Shown here: in pieces, positions 1 to 12,200 of the stretch
Layout: every line of letters starts with the position of its first letter
Position numbering within the stretch: position 1 is the stretch's first letter
DNA from: Hypsibius dujardini
Taxonomy: Eukaryota > Tardigrada > Eutardigrada > Parachela > Hypsibiidae
Direction: 5' to 3'
DNA length: 26,740 bases
NCBI GenBank assembly: GCA_001579985.1
Contig: LRSR01006227.1
Location: forward strand, 1-26,740
Translations under genes and position numbers: made by a program
Notes under the pieces: model-generated
What the model saw: only the letters and a program-made list of their open reading frames with translations
Databases searched by the model: none
What the model was told of the DNA's origin: nothing

Positions 1-312
1 GCTTGGGCTACAATTCCCCCTTCCCCTTTCCCTTCCCCATTTTTGGCTATATTTGGCTTTACGAGTGCTGACCTTTTGAGTGATTATACCAAAATTGATA
101 ATTTTGGAAAGCCCATCTAAAAAACACGAAAGTGGGAGGGACAAGAAGAGGAATGCGAGGGGGACTTGTAGCTTAAGTCACCTTCACCGGCTCCAGTGCT
201 TCCCCGTTGCGTCTCCGGCTCCCTTGTGAATACTTACATCTTTGTCCGCCAGCAAATCCTTTACTGACCAAATTTTACTTTGTCTACTGACCAAAGTTTA
301 CTTTGTCTACAG
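1..312. repeat. Gene-free start of window with a diverged copy of a dispersed repeat
   Basis: No exon of the receptor family is visible here. The first ~110 bp (polypyrimidine run, then TTTTGAGTGATTATACCAAA and TTTTGGAAAGC) resemble 6715-6830 inside intron 2 of receptor copy 2 (CCTTTGAGCGATCATACTAA, TTTTGGAAAGC), so both look like copies of one dispersed repeat. At about 266-310 a short direct duplication of TTTACTTTGTCTAC precedes the exon at 313. The receptor exon expected just upstream (equivalent to 10944-11029) is not in this stretch, so it must lie left of the window or be missing. Confidence 0.5.
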
Positions 313-3300
313 ACAAAGGGACCACTTTTGCCTGGATAGATAATACTCCCCTTGACTTTACGAACTGGGCGTCCTCCGCCAGTTCAGCGGATTCCAAAAA
401 ATGCGTCCACGTTGACGGGGACTGGTCAGGTTCGTGGCAGTAACTGCGTGTCTCTTATTGAGACTAAAGAGTCGGATCACTTTGAAGAGGGGAAACTGTT
501 ACAGTCACGAACAGCGGGAAATGGCGCACAACAATCTGCACGGAGACTTTCAACTACATCTGTCAGGCGCCGTTCACGGCGGACATTCAACCGGAAGATA
601 TCATCCATCGTACGTTTATTTCGGTCTGCGGTCAATCGGTTCGGAAATCCGACAATAAATCAGTCCGTTTGTGTTTCGACTTGAGACAGCGCCGCTCGTT
701 TGCGAAGCACCTTACGAGAAGTACCACGATGGCTGCTACCGCGTCGTCAAAGAACCAATGAACCGGGACGCTGCGCAGGAATACTGTCAGAGAAATGGGA
801 AAGCGGTTTTGGGGATGGTGCGCACGTTCGGAGAAAACAACTGGCTCAGCGGTGAGTTTTTGACACAGACTTGGTCTGCTGTGTTCTCATTTCTATATAA
901 TCCCAGTTTACTAAATAGAGCGAGTGACGGCGGATGCGTGGCTCGGACTGAGACTCACCGGAAAGACAAGTACCGGAGCAACTCCAACGTTCGTCTATGA
1001 GAACAGCGACGGCACTAATGTAAGTGGTAAACGTCCGTTGATTGACTGATTGGTTTACTCCCGCCTTAATGTAAAAACTGCAATTCTAGAAATTAAGCCC
1101 GAGATTGGTTTTTTTACTTTGTTCGTTCCTTCATTTGCTTGTTGGCTCGCTCGTTCGCTTTTCCGTCCACTGATTATTCGTTCGTTTGTTCGCCTGTTCG
1201 ATTGTTCGCCTGTTCGATTGTTCGCCTGTTCGATTGTTCGATTGTTCGTTCAATCATTCGTGCATGAGTTTGTTCTTATTTTCGGTTCGTTTTTCTACCG
1301 CTCATTCGTTCGTTTACTCATTGGTTCGTTCGATTATTCGTCCGTGTGTTCCTTCGTTTTATTTCTTGTTCCTTCTTCGGCTTACGTGTACGTTCATTTT
1401 TTTTGCCCACTCTTCCGGGTATTCACCCATTTGTTTGTTTTAGGATTGTCTTGTCTACTCGTACATTCGCTCTCTCATATCTTAATCTGTTCTTTTCGTT
1501 CCATCTTCCCACCGCTGCAGATGGGTGAAGACGCGTTCCGGTACTACGAAGACCGAATCGAAATGTCCCATTCCGACATAAATGACCGGCATTGTACAGT
1601 CATGGCCGGTATTGATAGTCAATACAACGGCACTGTCTCGGGGAGGAAACCTACGAGAGGGTTTTGGTTTCACGCGCCTTGCACGGAAACCCGCGAATTC
1701 GTCTGCTCCCACGACGGAAGTAGGTGATAACTTTTATAATCACAAAGCATTGTGGCGTGTCCTTTAAGGTGTCTATTTCAGCTCCCAAGGTAGTGGACCC
1801 CGGTCACGATGATCACTTCGACCCTGCTTGTGGGGCAGGCTGGTTTCGCAAGGGCGACAACTGTTACCGCTCCTATACCAGCTACGCCCCTTGGCACTTA
1901 GCTAAGCAGACATGCCAAAACACACACCCGACCGCTGATCTTTTGTGGATCACCACGAGAGAGGAAGAGTTGTTCATAACCGGTGCGTCATCAAACAAAT
2001 ACGACACGTATGTGTGTGAAATAGGTATGTTATACGTTGCAGACTTTATTGAACGGAATAAAACGTTCGAGGACGATTATGGGGAGTCATGGGGGGACGA
2101 TCACTGGATCGACTTTTACTCCGACAGCGAGGGCGATAATTGGTACTGGCCGCACCGCGACAATGAGACCAATAAGTGGCATATTCCCATGGCGGTCACC
2201 AACTGGGCACTCAATGAACCGAAAACGTTTTTACTGGGTGTGGCTAAGGATGTGGGCAGATGCGCGCTGATCGATCCAGACTACAACCTTGCCCGTTGGA
2301 GTGCGCAACCGTGCGACCTTTCACACCCATTCATCTGCAAAAAGAAAGTGGATAATCAATTTCTTGAAGCCACCCCAACGACACTTCCTGCCAGACCTCC
2401 CGGTATTTCTGTTGTCTGTGTCTGTGTCTATGTCTGTGTCTGTGTCTGTGTCTGTGTCTGTGTCTGTGTCTATGTCTGTGACAGTGCCTGTATCAGTTCA
2501 GTCTCAGTGTCTGTGTCTATGTCTATGGTCAACTATCGGGGTGTGCATGTTAGAATGTCAAAGCGTCTCCAATCGCAACTCAGCTTGTCTACCCGTGTGT
2601 AACTCAATATCACGTTTAAAATTCAGGTACAACGTGGGGATGCCTTAACGGTTGGACCGCTTTCAGTGACCGTTGTGTCTACTTAAACATTGCTCAGTTA
2701 AACTGGACGGAAGCTCAGGCTGCATGTCGTGCAATGGGGGGAGACCTATCATCGTTCCACGACATGCGTTCTCTCCTCGAACTGGAACGCTTCTCAAAAG
2801 GCGCCTGGATTGGGCTAAACACCCTCGCAGCTGGTTCCAGCTCGCCACGTGTCTACACGTGGAGTGACGGTTCACCGATGGACTTTACGCCTTGGCTGAC
2901 GCAGTCTCACAACAAACGGATGAACTGCGGTGCTTTGATGAACGCTGATGTGAGCACGAACGCGGTTCCTGTTATTAACGATTTAATTCACCGATACGTT
3001 TGTTGCGCTGAATTCATTTCAGGGTTTCATCATGATTCCCTGCGAGGATCGTAGACACTCTGTCTGTGGAGCAGCTCAAGTGCAGCTCAACATTCCAGCT
3101 GATCAGACAACCAAAACAATTTCAAGTTCGGTAGCCAATCCTTTGCCTAGTACCATCAGTTCCTGGATTACACTTCCGAGTTCGCAAGTGCCGATTTCGC
3201 AGAGTACTGGCCGACCTGTAGTGCGACCTGAGGTCCCGCAGTCCAATCAATCCGGTGCGAACCTGTCAGGAGGGGATGTGGCGGGTTTGGTGATTGGAAT

Positions 3301-3541
3301 TTTAATAGCGGTGGCTATCGTTGGAGCAGTGGTGTTTGTCGTAAGGACTGGCCGAGCTCCGGCAGTCTGGACATCGGTCAAGGCAACCGGTTCCAAATTC
3401 GCGAGCTCCGCGACGGGTCGTTTGAGCCCTGGCGGTCGATTTGCGGGGGCAACCAATACGAGATATGACAAAGCCAGCGACAGGGTTCGCGTCGCTGACG
3501 ATCCCGAATACCACGGACGACCATCTGTTTCATATACATGA
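313..3541 (+). CDS. Multi-C-type-lectin-domain transmembrane receptor, copy 1 (3' part, 9 exons)
   Basis: Exons: 313-429, 505-609, 690-851, 919-1019, 1521-1719, 1782-1982, 2043-2402, 2627-2949 and 3023-3541, stop TGA. All introns are GT-AG, phases agree, and the joined frame gives 694 residues. Content in order: the end of one lectin domain (FAWIDN...FTNW, then FNYICQA), a domain over exons 3-5 (HDGCY, AQEYCQRNGKAVLG, TADAWLGL, REFVC), a domain over exons 6-7 (GWFRKGDNCYR, DDHWIDFYSD, NWYWP, PFICKK), and a domain over exons 8-9 (GWTAFSDRCVY, AWIGLNTL, YTWSDGSP, HSVC). A Ser/Thr/Pro stalk, a transmembrane helix (AGLVIGILIAVAIVGAVVFV) and a ~60-residue tail follow. Such receptors are type I surface proteins that bind sugars or proteins extracellularly. 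No EPN/QPD plus WND sugar-binding set is visible, so calcium-dependent sugar binding is doubtful. The gene begins upstream. AATAAA at 3688 fits polyadenylation. Confidence 0.85.
1123..1356 (+). repeat. TTCG-rich degenerate minisatellite in copy-1 intron
   Basis: A run built from GTTCGCCTGTTCGATT and TTCGTTCG-type units fills much of the 501-bp intron 1020-1520. The same intron in receptor copy 2 (11798-12160) contains an unrelated fold-back element instead, so the array arose after duplication or was replaced. Confidence 0.7.
2408..2526 (+). repeat. TGTCTG microsatellite in intron before the last lectin domain
   Basis: About 20 near-perfect TGTCTG hexamers lie inside intron 2403-2626. A matching array (13208-13382) occupies the same intron of receptor copy 2. 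Confidence 0.9.
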
Positions 3542-3687
3542 ATGCATATTCTGTATATTGAACTAGAATGAGCGAATTCTGAATTCGGATGGTGTTACGC
3601 ATTGTTTATCAATTATCGACAAGAATAACGGATAAACTTGATTGGTTGTAGAGAGGAGGTAGAGTCTTGTTCAGCTTTTTAATGGAA

Positions 3688-3693
3688 AATAAA
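3688..3693 (+). promoter_or_regulatory. Candidate polyadenylation signal of receptor copy 1
   Basis: An exact AATAAA hexamer lies 147 bp after the stop codon and just before a microsatellite. It is the first such hexamer downstream of the gene. Confidence 0.5.
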
Positions 3694-3721
3694 CCGAATC
3701 AACTTTCCTTGCAGAGCAGAT

Positions 3722-3873
3722 GTGTCTGTGTTCATTTGAGTGTCTATGTCTGTGTCTGTGTCTGTGTCTGTGTCTGTGTCTGTGTCTGTGTCTGTGTGCC
3801 TGTGCCTGTGCCTGTGTCTGTGTCTGTGTCTGTGTCTGTTTCTGGGTCTGTGCCTGTGTCTGTGTCTGTGTCT
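3722..3873 (+). repeat. TGTCTG microsatellite downstream of receptor copy 1
   Basis: TGTCTG hexamers with TGCCTG variants, the same motif as the two intronic arrays at 2408 and 13208. Confidence 0.9.
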
Positions 3874-4464
3874 CTGATCTAAAAAAATATTCGATAAGAA
3901 AACTTTGTTCACTGGTGTTCCGAACCCTTGCTGGTACTGCTAGGGGGAGGGGGCCAAATTGTACCTAGGATGCATATGCACTAAATCGTATGATCACTGT
4001 ATGCGTTATAAACGGACATACTGGTACTTAAACAGTTATGGTTTTACTCTATTTGGCATGTCAGCGGACATACCGAGGCGTAAAAGTTCGCAAAGCGGCC
4101 AGGAAAACCTCATGCTAAGAGTAGTACTGAAAATAAGACAGTTATGAACAAGCAAAATGGAAAAGTAAAAATAATTGCAAGGCGATTGATTTGAAAGAGA
4201 AGAACTGAACATCAACAGGTGACGGAAGGTCCATTTATAGGCTTGAGACGCAAGAGATCGTCCAGGCCGGGAAGGAGCTATACGGTCCTGAGTTTTTCCA
4301 TAGCGTGGTGGCCAGCACAAGTCCCTCGAAGTTATACACATATTTAGACCACAGCTAAATCTTCTCTATTATGATTCCCCGCCTTCGAAGTGGCTTCAAA
4401 GGTCCGAAGCACTGCCCTCAAGCCAAGCAGCGAAGATATCAATAAATCTCTTAAGTACCACTGA
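3874..4464. other. Intergenic stretch without recognisable features
   Basis: I see no exon of the receptor family, no long open frame with protein character and no clear repeat between the microsatellite and the inverted-repeat element at 4465. Confidence 0.5.
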
Positions 4465-5707
4465 CAAGGGGTCGGAACGGAAGCGCTCACGCTGATCAGC
4501 CTGAATTTGTTTTAAAAATAGCATACAAATTATGTAGATTTCAGAAAAAATTTCATCTGCCGGCGAGCTCTAGTCTTGGCGGAAAAAAAAATCCAAAGTT
4601 CCAGGAGCACACTGCTGTCTTGTTCGTAGACTTCAACGATTGATTGTTTGATTGTTGGTAGTTTATTCACGATCGTATTTGATTTAATTCACTACACTTA
4701 CACACAAGAAATAAAACATTTTTTACGCCTATACAGGCCTTAAACTATCACTTTCAAAAGAAATATAAGAAATCTGTAACAGTAACCATTTTCAGTGACT
4801 GATTTTAATTCGCTGAACCGGCACGGCCAGGCTTCGTATTCATACCAGGCTTTGATTGATTGAACGAGTCGTATTTCAACTAATCAAACAATCAAGCTAA
4901 AATTCACAATTAGAAATGCAGCGCATGCATGCCTGTAGGCACGTAGTGTTTTAATTAACGTTACTGACAGGAAAAAATATTTATTTTAGTTTTTAGTTTA
5001 GTAGAAAAAGCAAAAAAAAGTTTAGTAAGACAACACTAGTACACTGCCTGTGGGTTTACTACAGGACTACACTACTACAGTGTGCACATGTAAATGTCAA
5101 ATAAAATGTTTCTGTCTGCTCTACTCCCCCCCCCCCACTACCCCTTGAACGTCGGCTTATGGAGTTTTATGAACTCCGAAATTAGCAGGAAGGAGCTCAA
5201 ACTTGCTGATCACAGTGCAAGTAAGTATACAAATGCTCCAATCAAACAATCAATCACGCGTCGCCACTGATTCCTGAACATCAAATCAATTACCTGTAGT
5301 TATTTTGGCACGATATTTTCGCCTAGTCGATCTGTTGGTGAATTTCGCATCAGAATCAATCATAGCTATGACGATGTTAAATCTGGCCGTGCTGAAATTA
5401 AGTTCTTCAAAATAATTCCTAATGGTTTCCCTTACAGTAATTATTTTCACATATGACAGTTTCAGTCTAATATCTGTTTAAACGATAAGTTTTAAAATTT
5501 ATTCAAATAGTTCGAGCGTCTCAATCAGTCAATCAATCATTGAAGCCTACGACCAAGACAGCAGTGTGCTCCTGGAACTTTGGATTTTTTTTCTGCCAAG
5601 GCTCGCTGGCAGATGAAATGTTTTTCTAAAATCTACATAATTTATATGCTCTTTTGTAAAAACAAATTCAGGCTGATCAGCGTGAGCGCTTCCGTTCCGA
5701 GCCCTTG
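4465..5707. mobile_element. Non-autonomous DNA element, ~190-bp terminal inverted repeats, TGA duplication
   Basis: The left arm (4465 to about 4658) matches the reverse complement of the right arm (about 5523-5707) with a few indels. Both begin CAAGGGnTCGGAACGGAAGC, continue through CTGATCAGCCTGAATTTG and CCAAAGTTCCAGGAGCACAC, and end in GATTGATTG-rich sequence. TGA directly flanks both ends (4462-4464 and 5708-5710), a likely 3-bp target-site duplication. There is no transposase frame inside, so it depends on another element. Three-bp duplications occur in PIF/Harbinger- and CACTA-type elements, but I cannot assign a family. It sits 530 bp upstream of the start of receptor copy 2. Confidence 0.85.
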
Positions 5708-6237
5708 TGAAACCTCGTACAACTTGTTCAGTTGATCACCTCTTGCTAGGCTGAACGCGGCTCCTAATGAACGAACGACCCAATACGTGAATCTAATTCT
5801 CGATCACGGTCTGACAAGCATGATGGAACGTGACATATTTTCAGGCAGTATCCCAATCTAATCCATGTGTGTATTCAAAGGACACTGTTACTGTAAATTA
5901 TCAGTGTAATTAAAGTGACAGGAGAAAAAGTCGGTTGAAACGGGTATAAACAATTGTTAAGGCCGCTAAAGTGCCTGAAACAGTGAGAGTTGGAACAGTG
6001 CATAATACGATAAGTCGATAACAGGGTCATACCGTCTAATCTGCTGGACTCAGGAAATCAAACGATAGAGATTGTACGGGGGAAAGAACGAGTACACATG
6101 CTGTTAGGTTTCGTCTCACCGCCAGCGGCTGTTCCGTTTTATCCTCCATATTGAAGCATACGACACTGGAATTTACATACAACTCTGCCAGCGAAAACGG
6201 TTCGAGATTTCAAATAAAGGCACACCCTTCCCCGAAA
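5708..6237 (+). promoter_or_regulatory. Presumed upstream/promoter region and 5' UTR of receptor copy 2
   Basis: This is the only sequence between the inverted-repeat element and the first ATG of receptor copy 2. I see no convincing TATA box at a fitting distance, and the transcription start cannot be placed. The call rests on position only. Confidence 0.3.
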
Positions 6238-9200
6238 ATGGGCTCAAGCAAGGCAGCGCAGGGAGTGCTTGTTCTGTTGCTGTTCCTAGGTTTGTGTCGT
6301 CTTCGGGTTGCACAAGACGGTTCAGGCTTTACTGTGTACTGACCGAGCAAACAAACACGGGAATAACGATCTTTTTTCGCAGCGTCCTGGACGTCTGCCC
6401 TCAGATGTCCCGGTCCTGATTGGTACTACCGGCGGGCCACCGACAAGTGCTACTACATCCAGCAGCACCGCAGCCTGTTTGCCGACCAGACCACCGTCGT
6501 GGGTATCGAAGCAGGTCGGATGCAGTGGCGGGATGCCGTCAATGAATGTGCGCTTCGGGGAGGAAAAATCGCCACCTTCTCTGACTACGAAGAAATGGTA
6601 CGAAAAATTTCGCAGCTCTTTGGTGTGACTACCGGTCAGGGCTGCGCGGATAGGGGGGAGGGGAAGGGGCGAAGTGTTGTGACCTCCTCCCCCCCCCCAA
6701 TCCGGGTGGTGCAAGAGGGCTTAGGCTACAAGTCCCCTTCCCCTTCCCCCCTTTTTGTCCCCTGTTGCTTCTACGACTGTTGACCAACGTCCCTTTGAGC
6801 GATCATACTAAATTTGGTTCATTTTGGAAAGCATAATTGATCTTCAATCTTTTAGTATTAAAACCCCGACATTTGGGCAGTGGCTAATTAAATGGCGCAG
6901 TTACAACCCTTGGATAGAAGATGAAAGTGGGCGTTTTGGTTTTTCACTCCGCTCTCGCTCGGGAAATGTCCAATATTTAACGTTAAAACTTTTTTACGAT
7001 GAGGGAGGAATAAGGGTTCAGGATTTACAGGACATTGGTCATAGGAAAAGAGAAGAAGGAGGGAGGGGGCTTCTAGCCAAAGGCGCCCCGTAGACTCCAT
7101 GTTAAAGAATTGGGCCTCACACACGTCATTTTCAGCCTGTGCCTCAGTGTCTCGTAGGGGAGACCGCGCTGTTGAGGATTTGAAAATGTCTTGTCTGGGA
7201 CACCAAAAAAAGAGGGTTTGTGCCCCCTCCCTCCCCCTCGGCGCGGTACTGCTAGCTACAAGTCGAATTCGGTTTATTCCGAGCAACTCGTTTCCCTGAT
7301 CTATTTGAGCCACTGCTAATACCAATACCAAAATCACCGACGGATTCGCTAAAAGATTAGAACGAACGTTGGCTTGAATTTATCCCACCTACGATTAATT
7401 TGGAAGTGAGCGGTGACAGGAAAAAGAAGTTTAGAAAATACGGGGCGGAGTTACGAATCATTTCTAAAATCGCGCCCTCGAGTGTTCATAATGGTCGCCA
7501 GTTCCGTCTACTAACCGTTTCATTTCTCTGCTTGTGCCAATCTATTGCAAGTTAAATGTTAGATCGGCAAAGTTCAATGAAACGTTTGACGAGTTGGGTA
7601 GCGATTGGTATTGCCAGTGGGTCAGACAAGGGTGGCTAGGGATAAACCAGGTTCAAACCTACAAAGTGTTTGAAAGTCTCAATCGAACTTTTTTTTTTCT
7701 TTGACAGGAATGGGTGAAGGCAAAACTGGAGAAAGGCATTTGGTACTGGGTGGGCTTGACCTACGAGAACCTTCGCTGGGAGTGGTACGACGGAGTGACT
7801 TTCACACAATACGTCACAATGGACATGGTGTAAGCAGGTCATATACTGTACTGTCTCGATCATTTGGTGCTGCGTTTTAGATCCACCGTATATTATGACT
7901 GCAGTGAAGCACAATGTGTGCAGTCATAATGTACGGGTTGATCTAAAGCGCAGCACCAAATGCTCGAGACAGTACAGTACTAAGTTCGTAGGGTACGCTA
8001 AGCTCAAAGTTGTTAAATGGAAAGCAGCACATTGTTTTTCAATCTCGGGTTTGCAGCGACGACCCTCCAACACCCGAGGGGAGCATGAGTGAGAAGAGAA
8101 ATCAGCGTGCCGCGCTGTATTTTGTCGAATCAACTAAACGGTTCGAATGGGATCTGGAAACCGTCGCTGTGCATAACCAAAACGGATTCATATGCAAGGG
8201 CGACTGGTGTAAGCATACTTCGTATAGTCAATGACAAGATTGAGTACACTGGAGGGTCCGGGGTATGAGCAAAAGGGGCGGAGCAGGGGGTGGTCAGGTG
8301 GTTGAGTACACTGGAGGGTCCGGGGTATGAGCAAAAGGGGCGGAGCAGGGCGGTCAGGTGGTTGAGTACACTGGAGGGTCCGGGGTATGGGCAAAAGGGG
8401 CGGAGCAGGGGGTGGCATGTTTGAAAATGGAACAAAGCAGGAACAAAGTCACCGCTGCAGGTCAAGTGGTTGATTGATTGTTCGATTGTTTGAAAACCAC
8501 CCCTTGCCCCGTCTCTTTTGCCCATTCCCCGGACCCTCCAGTGAACTCAATCTTGTCGTTGATTGTATCAGTGGTAGGAGATATTAGAATTCGATTTACA
8601 TTCGGCTGTTTCAGCTGGTAAGCCATGGTGTAAGGTGGAGGCTGGATGGAGCTTCCACAACGGTCACTGCTACCAACACAACCCCACACCGATGTACTAT
8701 CACTCAGCGGAGCAACGTTGCCTGTAAGGCATACGTTGTCGAAAGATACATTTTTTTATATGTGCTGTTGATTTTGATAATTTTTTCATTTATTTTCTTA
8801 TTCATATTTATTTTTGTTAGATGTTTATTAATTATGTTTCATACTCTGTTATTATATTTTTGTATATTATGTTTTCTATTTTGCTTTACTGTTTTCTGTG
8901 TATTTTTTGTCTCATATTTTTTGATGAGTTTTTGTAGAGCCGGAGGCGGAACGCTCTGGATACCGAGCTCACAGGAGGAGGACGTGCGAGTGACAAAGTG
9001 GCTCCGTCAGACTTTGAGAATTGACAAAGCGTGGCTGGGGATTGCCATCCAGCCGAAACGAGCCAACACCACTATCGACAGCGTGACCTGGGCTGACGGT
9101 TCGCCATTCCGCAGTCCGCCACTGGACAATTGGGTAAGTATGGTACAGCGAAAGTTTCGGGAAGATTGCAGAATAGGGTACCCATGTGATACCCATAGGG

Positions 9201-12200
9201 TACCCATGTAATACCCATAAGGTACCCATGTGATACCCGTGTGGTACCCATAGGGTACCCATAGGGTACCCATGTAATACCCATAAGGTACCCCTGTGGT
9301 ACCCATAGGGTACCCATGTAATACCCATAAGGTACCCCTGTGATACCCATGTGGTACCCATAGGGTACCCTATATGCTTTTGCCACATGTATGCGTTTGT
9401 TTTGGTGTTTTGGTGTTTCGATGTTTCCCACTGAGACCGCAAAACAAACAAATACCATTATCATTTGATGGGTTTTGATGGGTTTTGATGGAAACAGAAA
9501 CAGACAAGGACCGAAACACTGCAAACACTGGACTGCAAACACTGGGTACCCTGTACTGTATTCTTACCAAAATCCTGAGATTCGAACGAAGTCACTGTCA
9601 AAATGACTGAAAAATGTTCTACTCGTTGTTCGTGTATTTTCTTCAACAACAATTCGCATAATTCGTGTTTGTCAATATTTATTTATCATGTAGATGCATG
9701 AAGACATGGATGCATACATCCGGTAAGTCTTATTTGTCCTGTACCATGAATATTGAATCAGCGCTCTAAATAACGGAACATCTTTTGTACCCAGAAATTT
9801 GACCAACGATCGAGATTATTGCGGTGAAATAACGAGCACGTCTAAGGTCGATGAGTCCTTTTGGACGTCTGCCGCACCTGCGGTCCATGATTGGGATTTG
9901 ACAGACTCTTGCGGCCGTGCTGTGCGACGACCGTTTCTTTGTGAAGCTCCACTCAGTAAGGATTTGTACCTTTCTATATCAATTTTAGCTGGAAAAGATA
10001 GCGTTAATCTAAATGGTGAATTTCATCACTTTAATTTCAAACTGGATTTTTATTTTGATTTAAAATCTCGCAAATCAGCGTTTTTTATATTATGTTTTAA
10101 ATTTAAATTATTTAAATTAAATAAAAAAATCAAATAAATTATTTAAATTATATTTTACCTTTCAGATCGGTGCCCGTATGGGTGGAGTGAGTTGGATGAC
10201 GAGTGCTACCAGTTCAACCTGGGTTCTGCGAATCTAAAGAACTGGACGGACGCGAGGTCGCATTGTGAGGCGCAAAACTCAGCTCTCGTTATGATCAAAA
10301 CGTAAGCTAAAATTCGTAACCATTTGAGCAGTTGTGACGACCTGTTCTCCCTTCGAGAACCCGGAAGTCCTGTTGACCTTACGATACACGATAACTACGA
10401 GTACGCCTTTTCGGAGTTATTACTTGCACAACAAATTGAGAGAAGCCGAGATAGTAAGCTGATGAAAAGTAGACTGAATGAGAAGCTAGAAAACGAAACG
10501 AGAAGTCGAGTCTCGAACCGAGCTTCAAGACTCATCCTTATCGTTCGAACATGACAACAATCTAAACAAGCGCATTCTTCACTTGACACTGAAACATCAT
10601 TCACAAGACAAGAACGAGAACTACAGCATGGGAATTACAGTACGAGTACATGTGAGCAATATGTGGCACATGAGAATCGACCTTAAAATATTGACCGGCA
10701 AATCACAACAACAAACAGGAATGTCACACAGTCAAAGCTATGATGAGAGGAGGATTAGTTGTTAGCAATTTTTGCGACATGAAAAAGCATCTTTTTTTCT
10801 AAAAACTAAAGGAATTATGAGTTTGGCGTTCACATTTTTGTTTCTCGACAAACTAGTTTCGACTAACTGGTTATTCGGATCTTGAATTTTGTGCAGTTAA
10901 ACCGATATTATAACTTCAGTACTAAAGTGCCTTTTCGCTTTAGGAAACGGCAGCAAGATTTCGTTGCTGACATCAACGAAATTCATTGGAGCAACGTGAA
11001 CCGAAATCAGTACTGGATCGGTCTAGAAAGTAACAGTTATTTTCTTCGCATCTGCTCTTTCGCTTCTTGAGTAATGTGTAGGAAGATACAGCGGACTGGC
11101 TTTTCAGACAAACGAACGAATTACGTGTGGATGGATGGTTCTGCACTCGATTACAATAACTGGTCATTCTCGGCAGACGAAGCGAGCTCCGGCGAATGCG
11201 TCTACATCGAGGGTGACCACGTTTGTGAGTGCTTGTAGACAGTCTTTTAAATGGCGCGTCACACTATGGCGAACCTTCAAAATTTCAGCATCAAACACTG
11301 CGAAATGGCGGACGGCAGTTTGCCACGCCCGATTTAACTATATCTGCCAAGCGCATTATACCGCGGACATCCAACCCGAAGACATTATTCATCGTAAGTG
11401 AAATTTACCTCCCAATCTCAGACTGACTGAAAGGATGACCTTATGTGTGTGTTATAATCAGCGCCTTTGGAATGTGTGGCGCCCTACGAAAAGTACCATG
11501 ACGGCTGCTACTTGGTGGTGAAGGAACAAAAAAATCAAGGCGAGGCCCAGAAATACTGCCAGAACAACGGAGGCGCCGTTTTGGGACTTGTGCGGACTTT
11601 CGGAGAAAACAATTGGCTAAGCGGTAAGATGTGACAACTATTAAGTAAAGTAAGAAACAACAACACATGCCTGAATTTTCGTAGAACGGGTGACTGCGGA
11701 TGCCTGGATCGGTCTTAGCATCACCGGAACACGAGTCTTACCGATAACCGGCGGTACCAAAAGAGTCTACGTCTACGAGTACAGTGACGGAACGGAAGTA
11801 TACACATATGGCCACAATTTTGGGTGGTCTGAGTTCGAGCCATCAGGTGGTCTGAGTTCGAGCCATCAGGGTGGTCTGAGTTTGAGCCATTAGGGTGGTC
11901 TGACTTCGAGCCATCGGGGTGGTCTGAGTTTGAGCCATCAGGGTGGTCTGAGTTTGAGCCACTCTTGGCAAGAGCTTGCCACTGCTTTCTCCTGAATCTT
12001 TGATTTAATGCCCGCGGTGACTTAATTCGGCTCGAACTCGGACCAGCCTTTTTGGCTTAAAGTCTGCCACCCAAAATTGTGGCCACGTGTGTAAGTAGCA
12101 GCATAACCATCAATTACTGGCAATTACAGTTTCGTATCAAACCTTGGTTATGTTTCCTAGATGATCGAGGGAAACTGGCGCTACTTCGACGAGCTGTTGG

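Noticed and set aside
6322-6714. 130-codon minus-strand frame opposite receptor exon 2
   Set aside because: It is antisense to a well-supported lectin-domain exon and has no recognisable content.
8969-9542. Minus-strand frames reading GTLWVPYGYH-like repeats
   Set aside because: Translation of the GGTACCCATA minisatellite in the KpnI-repeat element; partly antisense to a receptor exon.
10324-10554. 76-codon frame in receptor intron 9
   Set aside because: No ATG start, no domain, and lies in an intron whose flanking exons join in phase.
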